From Clostridium sp. CAG:590 (GTDB lineage: Bacteria > Bacillota > Clostridia > Lachnospirales > Lachnospiraceae), in contig HF987845.1 of assembly GCA_000431135.1 (NCBI GenBank), positions 10,490 to 25,146 on the forward strand: a DNA stretch of 14,657 nt, in the 5' to 3' direction. The position numbers and the translations under genes are program-made. The notes beneath the pieces are model-generated. The model saw only the letters and a program-made list of their open reading frames with translations. It searched no databases and was not told where the DNA came from. Positions 1 to 6,020 of this stretch are shown piece by piece (position 1 is the stretch's first letter; every line of letters begins with the position of its first letter).

Positions 1-425
1 CCATATTTATTGTAATTGAGATTATTACATTAGGTCTTACTACAATCTGGTTTGCAGGCGGAGCGTTTATAGCAGCACTGGCCGGGTTGGTAGGAGCGAA
101 TCTGTATATTCAGGTAGCACTGTTCCTGATCGTATCCATTGTGTTACTGATTTTGACAAGACCGCTTGCAATGAAATATCTTGATTCGAAGACCGAGAAG
201 ACCAATTCCGAAGCATTGATCGGACAACGTGCAGTTGTGACACAGAAGATTAATAATCTGGATGCAACCGGTCAGGTGAAGGCTGGCGGAATGGAATGGA
301 CAGCCAGAGCAAAGGAAGAGGGAACAATTATTCCGGAAGGAGAGATTGTTACCATTTTAGAGATTCAGGGAGTAAAGTTAATTGTTGAACCTACCGGACA
401 GAAGAAAGAGAATCCGGAAGAATAA
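1..425 (+). CDS. NfeD family membrane protein (5' end missing)
   Basis: The frame is open from base 3 to the TAA at 423-425, so the gene starts upstream of the window; an internal TTG at 87 is not the start. The visible part begins with hydrophobic membrane segments (IFIVIEIITLGLTTIWFAGG, then VALFLIVSIVLLIL). A soluble C-terminal domain of about 80 residues follows, with the NfeD-type pattern ALIGQRAVVTQKI...GQVKAGGMEWTA and a closing VTILEIQGVKLIVEP, the small OB-fold beta-barrel of the NfeD family. NfeD proteins are membrane partners of SPFH/stomatin-like proteins, and the next gene is one, 24 bases downstream. The short form without a serine-protease domain is likely, but the N-terminus is outside the window. 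Family assignment is firm; cellular role is inferred from the pairing (membrane microdomain organisation or quality control). Confidence 0.9.
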   Translation, partial: IFIVIEIITLGLTTIWFAGGAFIAALAGLVGANLYIQVALFLIVSIVLLILTRPLAMKYLDSKTEKTNSEALIGQRAVVTQKINNLDATGQVKAGGMEWTARAKEEGTIIPEGEIVTILEIQGVKLIVEPTGQKKENPEE

Positions 426-449
426 GGGTTAGAAAAGGAGAAGAAGATT

Positions 450-1367
450 ATGCCATTTTTAATTATTTTGTTAGTGATTGTAATTGCAATTATTATGAGT
501 AGTATTCGAATTGTGCCGCAGGCATATGCTTATGTTATTGAACGTTTGGGAACATATACCGGAACATGGTCTGTCGGTATGCATTTTAAGACACCGGTTC
601 TGGATAAGGTAGCCAAGAAGGTTACATTGAAAGAGCAGGTTGTTGATTTTGCTCCACAGCCGGTTATTACGAAGGATAACGTAACAATGAGAATTGATAC
701 GGTTGTATTTTTCCAGATTACAGATCCGAAGTTGTTCTGCTATGGTGTTGAGAATCCAATCATGGCAATTGAGAATCTTACTGCAACGACACTTCGTAAT
801 ATTATTGGTGATCTGGAATTGGATCAGACTTTGACATCAAGAGAGACGATCAATACAAAGATGAGGGCAACATTGGATGAAGCAACAGATCCTTGGGGAA
901 TCAAAGTCAACCGTGTAGAACTTAAGAATATTATTCCACCAGCAGCAATTCAGGATGCGATGGAGAAACAGATGAAGGCAGAGCGTGAGCGTCGTGAGCA
1001 GATCCTGATCGCAGAAGGTGAGAAGAAATCAGCAATTCTTCGTGCAGAAGGTCATAAAGAGTCTGTGATCTTAGAGGCAGAGGCTGAGAAGCAGTCGGCA
1101 ATTCTTCGTGCGGAAGCAAAGAAAGAAGCAACGATTCGCGAGGCAGAAGGTCAGGCAGAAGCAATTATTGCAATCCAGAAAGCAAATGCGGATGGTATTA
1201 CATTATTGAATGAGTCAGCACCTTCTAATGCGGTTATTCAGTTGAAGAGCTTAGATGCATTTACAAAGGCGGCAGATGGTCAGGCAACCAAGATCATTAT
1301 TCCGTCAGAGATTCAGGGTTTGGCCGGCTTGGCAAAGTCTGTTGTGGAAGTGGCTAAGGAACAGTAA
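450..1367 (+). CDS. SPFH/band-7 (stomatin/QmcA-like) membrane protein
   Basis: A 305-residue protein with one N-terminal hydrophobic anchor (residues 2-17, PFLIILLVIVIAIIMS). A PHB/SPFH domain follows (about 20-180), with typical stretches QAYAYVIERLGTY, RIDTVVFFQITDP, TLRNIIGDLELDQTLTSRE and WGIKVNRVELKNI. Next is a coiled coil of regular 11-residue units (185-239: ILIAEGEKKSA, ILRAEGHKESV, ILEAEAEKQSA, ILRAEAKKEAT, IREAEGQAEAI). Such proteins oligomerise on the inner face of the membrane as scaffolds for microdomains and protease control. The start is the ATG at 450, with GGAG at 437-440. It sits in an operon with the upstream NfeD gene. Length matches the QmcA/stomatin class rather than longer flotillins. 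Confidence 0.94.
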   Translation: MPFLIILLVIVIAIIMSSIRIVPQAYAYVIERLGTYTGTWSVGMHFKTPVLDKVAKKVTLKEQVVDFAPQPVITKDNVTMRIDTVVFFQITDPKLFCYGVENPIMAIENLTATTLRNIIGDLELDQTLTSRETINTKMRATLDEATDPWGIKVNRVELKNIIPPAAIQDAMEKQMKAERERREQILIAEGEKKSAILRAEGHKESVILEAEAEKQSAILRAEAKKEATIREAEGQAEAIIAIQKANADGITLLNESAPSNAVIQLKSLDAFTKAADGQATKIIIPSEIQGLAGLAKSVVEVAKEQ

Positions 1368-1386
1368 AGATATACGGAATGGTATA

Positions 1387-1425
1387 CAGGGATTGCTATA
1401 TATGGATGTAGTAATCCCTGTTTTT
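1387..1425 (+). terminator. Rho-independent terminator after the SPFH gene
   Basis: CAGGGATT (1387-1394) pairs perfectly with AATCCCTG (1413-1420). An inner CTA/TAG (1396-1398 with 1409-1411) can extend the stem, and five T follow at 1421-1425. It closes the nfeD-SPFH unit. Its T-tract touches the Shine-Dalgarno of the next gene, so any read-through message would carry this hairpin just before the start codon. Confidence 0.78.
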
Positions 1426-1439
1426 AAAGGAGTACGAAT

Positions 1440-2759
1440 TTGAAGTGGAAGATTGAAAAGAAATATTTGAAAATTGCAGGAATAACACTTGGCATTATTG
1501 TTCTTGCAATTATGTTTAACAATCTGTTAGAACATGAAGGACAGCTTACTGCGATTAAGAGTACGGTGAGTGGAACGATGGCACCAATTGTAACAGGATG
1601 CATATTGGCATATTTATTGAATCCTATCCTGAATTTTTTTGAACATTATTGTTTTACGCCTTTAGGTAAAGTATTATTTTCCAAAAAAGAGGGCACGGGG
1701 AAGAAGTTTTCACGTGCATTGGGAACGCTATGCACCATATTATTATTCCTGATCTTGGTGGTAGGGGGACTCTATCTGGTAATTCCACAGGTATATTTGT
1801 CTCTTAGTAAGATTGTGACAGAAGCACCGAATTATTATAATACGGTTGTAAAATGGATTGATTCTTTGGATCCGAAGCAGTCGGAGGTAAGCCGTTACCT
1901 GTTGATGGGGTTAGACCGGGTATATTCGCAGGCAATCGCTTACCTGAATAATGATATACTGCCTAACATGGATAAGATTGTAGCCGGGATTACGTCAGGT
2001 ATCGTAGGTGGATTAAAAATGATCCTTAACACTATTCTGGCATTAACAATATCCATCTATGTTATGCTGGAGAAAGAGATTCTCATCTCGGTTGGAAAGA
2101 AACTCACATATAGTTTCTTCAGTAAACGGAATGCGAACGCCATTATGCGGGGCACAAGATATGCAAATCAGGTGTTTGGTGGATTTATTAATGGTAAGAT
2201 TATAGATTCTTTTATCATTGGTGTGATATGCTATATTTTCATGATAATCGTTCAATTTGATTATGCAGTTTTGATCAGTATGATCGTTGGCGTGACAAAT
2301 GTTATACCATATTTTGGACCATTTATCGGTGCTATTCCAAGTGCATTGATTCTGCTTATGATGGATGTGAAACAGGGAATCATCTTTATCATATTTGTAA
2401 TTATCTTACAGCAGATTGATGGCAATGTTATTGGGCCGGTGATCTTAGGTGATCGGTTGAAGATTTCGAGTATGTGGATTCTGTTTGCCATTCTGGTCGG
2501 TGGTGGATTCTTTGGAGTGCCGGGTATGATACTTGGTGCACCGTGTCTGGCATGTCTGTATGCATTGGTTGGAACAGTCTGCAAGGATCGTTTGCATGGA
2601 AAAGGACTGCCGACACAGACAGCAGAATATTACGACATTGATCAGGTAGCGGTGGATGGATCGGGAGAAGTAATCTATAAGAAGAATGAGCCGAAAATGA
2701 AATCGAACAGCAAGGAGATGGAGCAAGCAGAAGAAACTGATTCTTCGAAAGAACAATAG
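1440..2759 (+). CDS. AI-2E family transporter (polytopic permease)
   Basis: A 439-residue polytopic membrane protein of the AI-2E/YtvI/PerM family. Family signatures are NVIPYFGPFIGAIP (287-300) and GNVIGPVILGDRLKISSMW (328-346), followed by the closing hydrophobic GGGFFGVPGMILGAPCLACLYA. Two hydrophobic segments lie near the N-terminus, a soluble helical stretch is in the middle, and a charged Glu/Lys/Ser-rich cytoplasmic tail runs from about 390 to 439. Family members include Na+/H+ antiporters and putative small-molecule exporters; the substrate cannot be told from sequence. The start is TTG at 1440, decided by AAAGGAG at 1426-1432, seven bases away. No convincing promoter is visible between the upstream gene and this start. 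Confidence 0.92.
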   Translation: MKWKIEKKYLKIAGITLGIIVLAIMFNNLLEHEGQLTAIKSTVSGTMAPIVTGCILAYLLNPILNFFEHYCFTPLGKVLFSKKEGTGKKFSRALGTLCTILLFLILVVGGLYLVIPQVYLSLSKIVTEAPNYYNTVVKWIDSLDPKQSEVSRYLLMGLDRVYSQAIAYLNNDILPNMDKIVAGITSGIVGGLKMILNTILALTISIYVMLEKEILISVGKKLTYSFFSKRNANAIMRGTRYANQVFGGFINGKIIDSFIIGVICYIFMIIVQFDYAVLISMIVGVTNVIPYFGPFIGAIPSALILLMMDVKQGIIFIIFVIILQQIDGNVIGPVILGDRLKISSMWILFAILVGGGFFGVPGMILGAPCLACLYALVGTVCKDRLHGKGLPTQTAEYYDIDQVAVDGSGEVIYKKNEPKMKSNSKEMEQAEETDSSKEQ

Positions 2760-2794
2760 ACTTGTAATCGGAAAACTTTATAGAGTATATAAAG

Positions 2795-2846
2795 AATGGC
2801 ATATACAGATAGGATGCAATATCATTATTCTGTGTATGCCATTTTT
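2795..2846. terminator. Strong terminator, probably bidirectional, between convergent genes
   Basis: A 15-base arm (2795-2809, AATGGCATATACAGA) pairs with 2829-2843 (TCTGTGTATGCCATT) with only one G-U wobble; the loop is 19 bases. Five T follow on the plus strand (2842-2846). The minus strand also has a T-rich flank after its arm (CATTCTTTATAT). It lies between the convergent permease and XRE genes, so it can stop transcripts from both sides. Confidence 0.88.
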
Positions 2847-2866
2847 GATAATTATGTTGTGTATTA

Positions 2867-3163
2867 CTACTTTTTCATGGCTTTTATCAAAGCGAGTAGT
2901 GCAGTAATCTCGTCCTGCGTTAAACCGGAAAGATCAATCGACTCTTTTTTCTCTAATCCTAACAGATAATCTGTGGATACGCAGAATATCTTGGAAATGT
3001 GGATCAATATATCATAAGAAGGTAAGCGAAGTCCTGTTTCATAGGCACTTATGACAGACTTTGTCAGACCCAGTTGCGATTGTGTCATATTCTCTTTTAA
3101 ACGCAGTTTTTTAAGAACATTTCCTAAATCTACTATCTTTTTCTCTCCTTTGATTTGTATCAT
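2867..3163 (-). CDS. XRE-family transcriptional regulator with a shortened HTH (possibly decayed)
   Basis: A 98-residue reading frame if begun at the ATG at 3163. Residues about 13-70 match the lambda-repressor-like HTH fold (LGNVLKKLRLKENMTQSQL, GLTKSVISAYETG, LPSYDILIHISKIFCVSTDYLLGLE). A short helical C-terminus follows (LTQDEITALLALIKAMKK). Between L31 and G32 the usual four residues (A-x-x-L/I of the HTH pattern QLAxxLGL) are missing. The ATG has no ribosome binding site. A good AAAGGAG lies inside the frame at 3145-3151, eight bases before an ATA codon (3136-3134), so the true or ancestral start may be there, giving 89 residues. DNA binding is therefore uncertain. The gene is divergent from the transglutaminase-like gene. 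It may be a functional variant or an early pseudogene. Confidence 0.68.
   Translation of the reverse strand: MIQIKGEKKIVDLGNVLKKLRLKENMTQSQLGLTKSVISAYETGLRLPSYDILIHISKIFCVSTDYLLGLEKKESIDLSGLTQDEITALLALIKAMKK
3145..3151 (-). promoter_or_regulatory. Internal Shine-Dalgarno in the XRE reading frame
   Basis: AAAGGAG on the minus strand lies eight bases upstream of an ATA codon that begins the conserved part (I-V-D-L-G-N). No NTG codon is available in frame until a CTG inside the domain. This placement suggests translation begins, or once began, at 3136 rather than at the upstream ATG. Confidence 0.55.
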
Positions 3164-3166
3164 ACT

Positions 3167-3172
3167 ATAATA
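3167..3172 (-). promoter_or_regulatory. Possible -10 element of the XRE gene
   Basis: TATTAT on the minus strand ends four bases before the annotated ATG, with overlapping TATAGT at 3164-3169. No good -35 is seen at 16-18 bases. If used, the transcript would begin at or after the ATG, leaving a short leader that contains the internal AAAGGAG. Confidence 0.3.
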
Positions 3173-3207
3173 TGTGTATTTGGTAGGTTGATTTTGCGTT
3201 GAGATAG

Positions 3208-3235
3208 TTGATAATAAAATAAAAAAGATTATAAT
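3208..3235 (+). promoter_or_regulatory. Sigma-A type promoter of the transglutaminase-like gene
   Basis: TTGATA (3208-3213), a 16-base spacer, then perfect TATAAT (3230-3235). The expected transcription start is near 3242, about 26 bases before the start codon at 3268. Confidence 0.72.
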
Positions 3236-3267
3236 GATAGGTAATGTTCATAAGGAGGAGAATACAC

Positions 3268-4152
3268 ATGAGAATGAAACAAAAGATCAGATACTTGTAT
3301 GTAATGTTTCTGCTGGCGGTATTATGTCTGGTGCCCAAAGGAATGGCACAGGCAGCAGCATATGAAGTAACTGTGACGGATGAGTCGGTCACCTGCACAT
3401 ACAATGGGAAAAGGCTGACGAATGCTTATGCAGCGGTGCTCAAGAAGAATGACCAGTATCAGGTCGTAAAACCATGTACGAAAAAAAGCAGCATTTATTA
3501 TTTTGATAAAGATGGATGCGGAACACCGTATATGAAAAGTGGAGTGATAACCATTGCGTATAATGGAAAGAGAAGGATGTATTATGCACAGAAGAAAACG
3601 CTGGTAACGAATGCAATTGCAGGGAATTCCAAGGATGGCTATTGTTATGTGGGCAGTGACGGAGTTGTCGTCAAAGATAAGGTCATAAAAAGAGCAGTGA
3701 AATATGTTCGGGCACATACGAAAACAGGCTGGTCACGGGAAAAGAAATTGAAAGCATGTTACCAATATTTATGGAAACATTATTCATATCAGAGATTCTA
3801 TGAAAGTCCCAAAGCTTCAAAGATGTCCTCATATGCAAATTATATGTTATCTAAGAAGAGAGGAAATTGTTACCGTTATGCAGCATCGTTTGCTTATATC
3901 GCAAGAGTGTTGGGATATAACGTAAGGGTAGCGGTAGGAAGTATTCCGCATCTGCATGGGAGAGGTATGACGCCGCATGGATGGACAGAGATTAAGATAG
4001 ACGGCAAATGGTATCTGTTTGATACCAATATGCAGAAGAATTTCCCGAAGGTGGATTCTTATAAGAAGACGGATAAAACATATTCATATCCGCATAAAGT
4101 GGCGGCAAAGTATAAGATGAAGGTAAGCAATGGGAAGATTTCATGGAAGTAA
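3268..4152 (+). CDS. Secreted transglutaminase-like protein
   Basis: The start is the ATG at 3268, set by AAGGAGG at 3252-3258. An ATG at 3244 in the same frame lies upstream of that site and is rejected. The product is 294 residues with a signal peptide (positive MRMKQKIR, hydrophobic YLYVMFLLAVLCLV, likely cleavage after AQAAA). Residues about 30-130 have aromatic/Gly/Asp motifs such as YYFDKDG and YCYVGSDG, reminiscent of cell-wall-binding repeats. The C-terminal half is a transglutaminase/protease-like domain with a plausible Cys-His-Asp triad: C201 in KRGNCYRYAASFAYIARVLG, H237 in PHGWTEI, D252 in WYLFDTNM. Secretion and triad suggest a cell-envelope peptidase or crosslinking enzyme; the substrate is unknown. 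It is a monocistronic gene, divergent from the XRE gene. No terminator is visible downstream. Confidence 0.88.
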   Translation: MRMKQKIRYLYVMFLLAVLCLVPKGMAQAAAYEVTVTDESVTCTYNGKRLTNAYAAVLKKNDQYQVVKPCTKKSSIYYFDKDGCGTPYMKSGVITIAYNGKRRMYYAQKKTLVTNAIAGNSKDGYCYVGSDGVVVKDKVIKRAVKYVRAHTKTGWSREKKLKACYQYLWKHYSYQRFYESPKASKMSSYANYMLSKKRGNCYRYAASFAYIARVLGYNVRVAVGSIPHLHGRGMTPHGWTEIKIDGKWYLFDTNMQKNFPKVDSYKKTDKTYSYPHKVAAKYKMKVSNGKISWK

Positions 4153-4215
4153 TGGTGAATACAAATAAGAGGAAAAGGAAACAAGACGATTCGAGTGAAG
4201 TAGAAAGAGATAATA

Positions 4216-4395
4216 TCAGACAAAGCGATTCAAACCCGCATCATAATGATAGTCAATTGTAGCCAATTTGTCGACAATTGCATCTTTGTCTAATTCCAAG
4301 TCCTGACAAAGGGCATTTAAGTCCGGGTAGAAATCCCGCAATTTCATATTGAGAAAACTTAATAACATCATTGGGTCATTTGGTATGTTTGCCAT
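4216..4395 (-). CDS. DUF4250 domain micro-protein (59 residues)
   Basis: The minus-strand frame from the ATG at 4395 to the TGA at 4216 encodes 59 residues beginning MANIPNDP. The core DPMMLLSFLNMKLRDFY, then LCQDLELD and DYHYDAGLNRFV at the end, match what I recall of the DUF4250 family, small single-domain proteins common in Clostridia. AAGGAA at 4404-4409 lies eight bases before the ATG, and a near-consensus promoter is further upstream. The function of the family is unknown. It accounts for most of the apparent gap between the transglutaminase-like gene and argJ. Its length and fully conserved frame argue that it is intact. It is divergent from argJ and convergent with the transglutaminase-like gene. 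Confidence 0.88.
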   Translation of the reverse strand: MANIPNDPMMLLSFLNMKLRDFYPDLNALCQDLELDKDAIVDKLATIDYHYDAGLNRFV

Positions 4396-4445
4396 AAGAT
4401 ATATTCCTTCTTTCTTCCCGATTAGGAGTATTTAATATGTTTATT

Positions 4446-4474
4446 ACTATAATTGAGAAAAGGGAATGTGTCAA
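4446..4474 (-). promoter_or_regulatory. Sigma-A promoter of the DUF4250 gene
   Basis: On the minus strand, perfect TTGACA (4474-4469), a 17-base spacer, then TATAGT (4451-4446). The predicted start of transcription is near 4439, giving a leader of about 44 bases. Confidence 0.8.
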
Positions 4475-4502
4475 ATTTCTCTAAAGAAAGTTATAAAATT
4501 AC

Positions 4503-4530
4503 TTGACGCAACGTTTGAAAGTAGTACAAT
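4503..4530 (+). promoter_or_regulatory. Sigma-A promoter of argJ
   Basis: TTGACG (4503-4508), a 16-base spacer, then TACAAT (4525-4530). Transcription would begin near 4537, about 28 bases before the argJ start. Its -35 lies 28 bases from the divergent -35 of the DUF4250 gene. A short inverted repeat TTTCT/AGAAA (4476-4480 and 4485-4489) sits between them. Confidence 0.7.
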
Positions 4531-4564
4531 TATTCCGTAAGTTGATTTGGAGAAAGGATAGAAG

Positions 4565-5809
4565 ATGATGAAAGAACAATTTGAAGGATATACATATGTA
4601 GATGGTGGTGTCTGTGCTGCACAGGGATTTCGTGCGAATGGACTTAACTGTGGATTGAATAAGGACAAGAACAAAAATGATCTTGCACTTGTGGTAAGTG
4701 ATGTAGAGTGTAATGCGGCAGCAGTATATACAACGAACAAAGTAAAAGGTGCACCGATTCTCGTAACGAAGAAACATCTGGCTTCAACCAATGGAAAGGC
4801 ACAAGCAGTAATCGCAAATTCGAAAAATGCAAATACCTGTAATGCAGATGGAGAAGAGAAAGCACAGTGTATGACAGAGTTGGCTGCCAAAGCGTTGGGA
4901 ATGTCAGCGGATGATGTGTTGGTAGCGTCCACGGGTGTGATCGGACAGATTCTTCCGATTGAGCCGATCGAAAGCCATATGCAGGAATTGGTAAATGGTC
5001 TTTCCTATAATGGAAATGCAAAGGCGGTCAATGCGATCATGACAACGGATACCGTGCCAAAGGAAGTAGCCGTTACCTTTGATGTGAACGGCACAACGTG
5101 TACACTTGGTGGTATGGCGAAGGGAAGTGGTATGATTCATCCGAATATGGCAACGACACTTAATTTTGTGACAACGGATGCAGTAATCTCCAAAGAATTG
5201 ATTCAGAAAGCACTTTCCGAGATTACGAAGATTACTTATAATTGTCTGAGTATTGACGGAGATACATCAACAAATGATATGGTATTAGTTATGGCGAACG
5301 GATTAGCCGGTAATACAGAGATCAACAAAGAAGATGAGGCTTATGCGGCATTTAAACAGGCATTATACATTGTTATGATGAACATGACCAAGATGTTAGC
5401 TGCAGATGGTGAGGGTGCTTCGAAGATGATCGAGTGTACCGTTTCTGAAGCAAAGGATCTCGATACGGCCATTATTGTTGCAAAGAGCGTGATCCGCTCC
5501 CCGTTGTTTAAATGTGCAATGTTTGGCGAGGATGCAAACTGGGGACGAATTCTTTGTGCGATCGGTTATGCGGAAGCAGAATTTGATATTCACAAAGTAG
5601 ATGTTGATCTTGCGTCTGCAAAGGGAGTTCTTCCTGTGTGCCGGAATGGTGCGGGAGTAGAATTTTCTGAGGAGCTTGCAAAGGAGATCTTGTCGGAGAA
5701 TGAGATATTTGTCAACATTTCATTGCATGAAGGGGAGATAACTGCTAAGGCATGGGGTTGTGATCTGACTTATGATTATGTTAAGATCAATGGAGATTAC
5801 CGGTCGTAG
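4565..5809 (+). CDS. argJ: Bifunctional ornithine acetyltransferase / N-acetylglutamate synthase
   Basis: A 414-residue ArgJ, usual family length. It moves the acetyl group from N-acetylornithine to glutamate (arginine biosynthesis, cytoplasm), and many members also use acetyl-CoA. It is made as a precursor that cleaves itself before a nucleophilic Thr. The site is visible as GMIHPNMATTLNF, with T197 as the likely nucleophile; the residue after it is Thr rather than the commoner Met. Other ArgJ stretches are GGVCAAQGFRANGLNCGL near the N-terminus, VIANSKNANTCNADG, STGVIGQILP, the long ADGEGASKMIE, and GEDANWGRILCAIGYA. AAAGGA at 4553-4558 serves ATG 4565 or the adjacent ATG 4568. The usual argC, argB and argD neighbours are absent; the gene has its own promoter and terminator. 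Confidence 0.96.
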   Translation: MMKEQFEGYTYVDGGVCAAQGFRANGLNCGLNKDKNKNDLALVVSDVECNAAAVYTTNKVKGAPILVTKKHLASTNGKAQAVIANSKNANTCNADGEEKAQCMTELAAKALGMSADDVLVASTGVIGQILPIEPIESHMQELVNGLSYNGNAKAVNAIMTTDTVPKEVAVTFDVNGTTCTLGGMAKGSGMIHPNMATTLNFVTTDAVISKELIQKALSEITKITYNCLSIDGDTSTNDMVLVMANGLAGNTEINKEDEAYAAFKQALYIVMMNMTKMLAADGEGASKMIECTVSEAKDLDTAIIVAKSVIRSPLFKCAMFGEDANWGRILCAIGYAEAEFDIHKVDVDLASAKGVLPVCRNGAGVEFSEELAKEILSENEIFVNISLHEGEITAKAWGCDLTYDYVKINGDYRS

Positions 5810-5889
5810 GAAGACAATTGTGTTGGTGAAGATGATGCAAACAGAAAAGTCGCAGATAGGTAACAGGAAAAAGAATAGCAGATGAATGA

Positions 5890-5919
5890 ATCCGGCTGAT
5901 TAGTCAGCCGGATGTTTTT
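5890..5919 (+). terminator. Strong terminator of argJ
   Basis: ATCCGGCTGA (5890-5899) pairs perfectly with TCAGCCGGAT (5904-5913) around a TTAG loop, followed by G and five T (5915-5919). It lies about 80 bases after the argJ stop. Confidence 0.93.
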
Positions 5920-5951
5920 ATAACATAATATAGTATTTAATACTATGTTAT
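5920..5951. promoter_or_regulatory. AT-rich palindrome upstream of the flavoprotein promoter (putative operator)
   Basis: The core TAGTATT-T-AATACTA (5931-5945) is a perfect 7+7 inverted repeat around one base. It is flanked by an outer ATAACA (5920-5925) and TGTTAT (5946-5951). It ends just before the -35 at 5953. The half-sites TAGTA-N5-TACTA resemble the arms of the FapR operator of Firmicutes fatty-acid genes as I recall it. That link is an inference. Confidence 0.4.
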
Positions 5952-5952
5952 C

Positions 5953-5981
5953 TTGACAAAAAGACTATGTAATGGTATGGT
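5953..5981 (+). promoter_or_regulatory. Promoter of the FabK/NMO-like gene
   Basis: Perfect TTGACA (5953-5958), a 17-base spacer, then TATGGT (5976-5981). Transcription would begin near 5988, downstream of the TTG at 5982. This argues that TTG cannot be the start codon of the gene. Confidence 0.65.
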
Positions 5982-6020
5982 TTGATACAGGGACTTTTAT
6001 CGGAAGGAATTGTAAATGAT

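Noticed and set aside
3244..3267. Upstream in-frame ATG for the transglutaminase-like protein
   Set aside because: It precedes the AAGGAGG site and would add charged residues before the signal peptide; the ATG at 3268 fits both.
4152..4262. 36-codon plus-strand ORF overlapping the transglutaminase-like stop as TAATG
   Set aside because: Very hydrophilic, no recognisable motif, poor ribosome binding site spacing, and its 3' half lies antisense to the well-supported DUF4250 gene.
4251..4287. Inverted repeat CAATTGT/ACAATTG as a terminator for the convergent genes
   Set aside because: It lies within the DUF4250 coding region, is AT-rich and has no T-run.
5147..5161. ArgJ cleavage site MATTL instead of the common MATML as a sign of lost self-processing
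   Set aside because: The nucleophilic Thr and preceding Ala are kept and the change follows the cleaved bond; it is likely a tolerated variant.
5834..5884. Tiny ORF (about 16 codons) after argJ
   Set aside because: No ribosome binding site and no recognisable sequence; it is more likely 3' untranslated RNA before the terminator.
5982..6020. TTG start for the FabK/NMO-like gene
   Set aside because: It adjoins the -10 hexamer and would lie outside the transcript; the ATG at 6021 begins the conserved domain.
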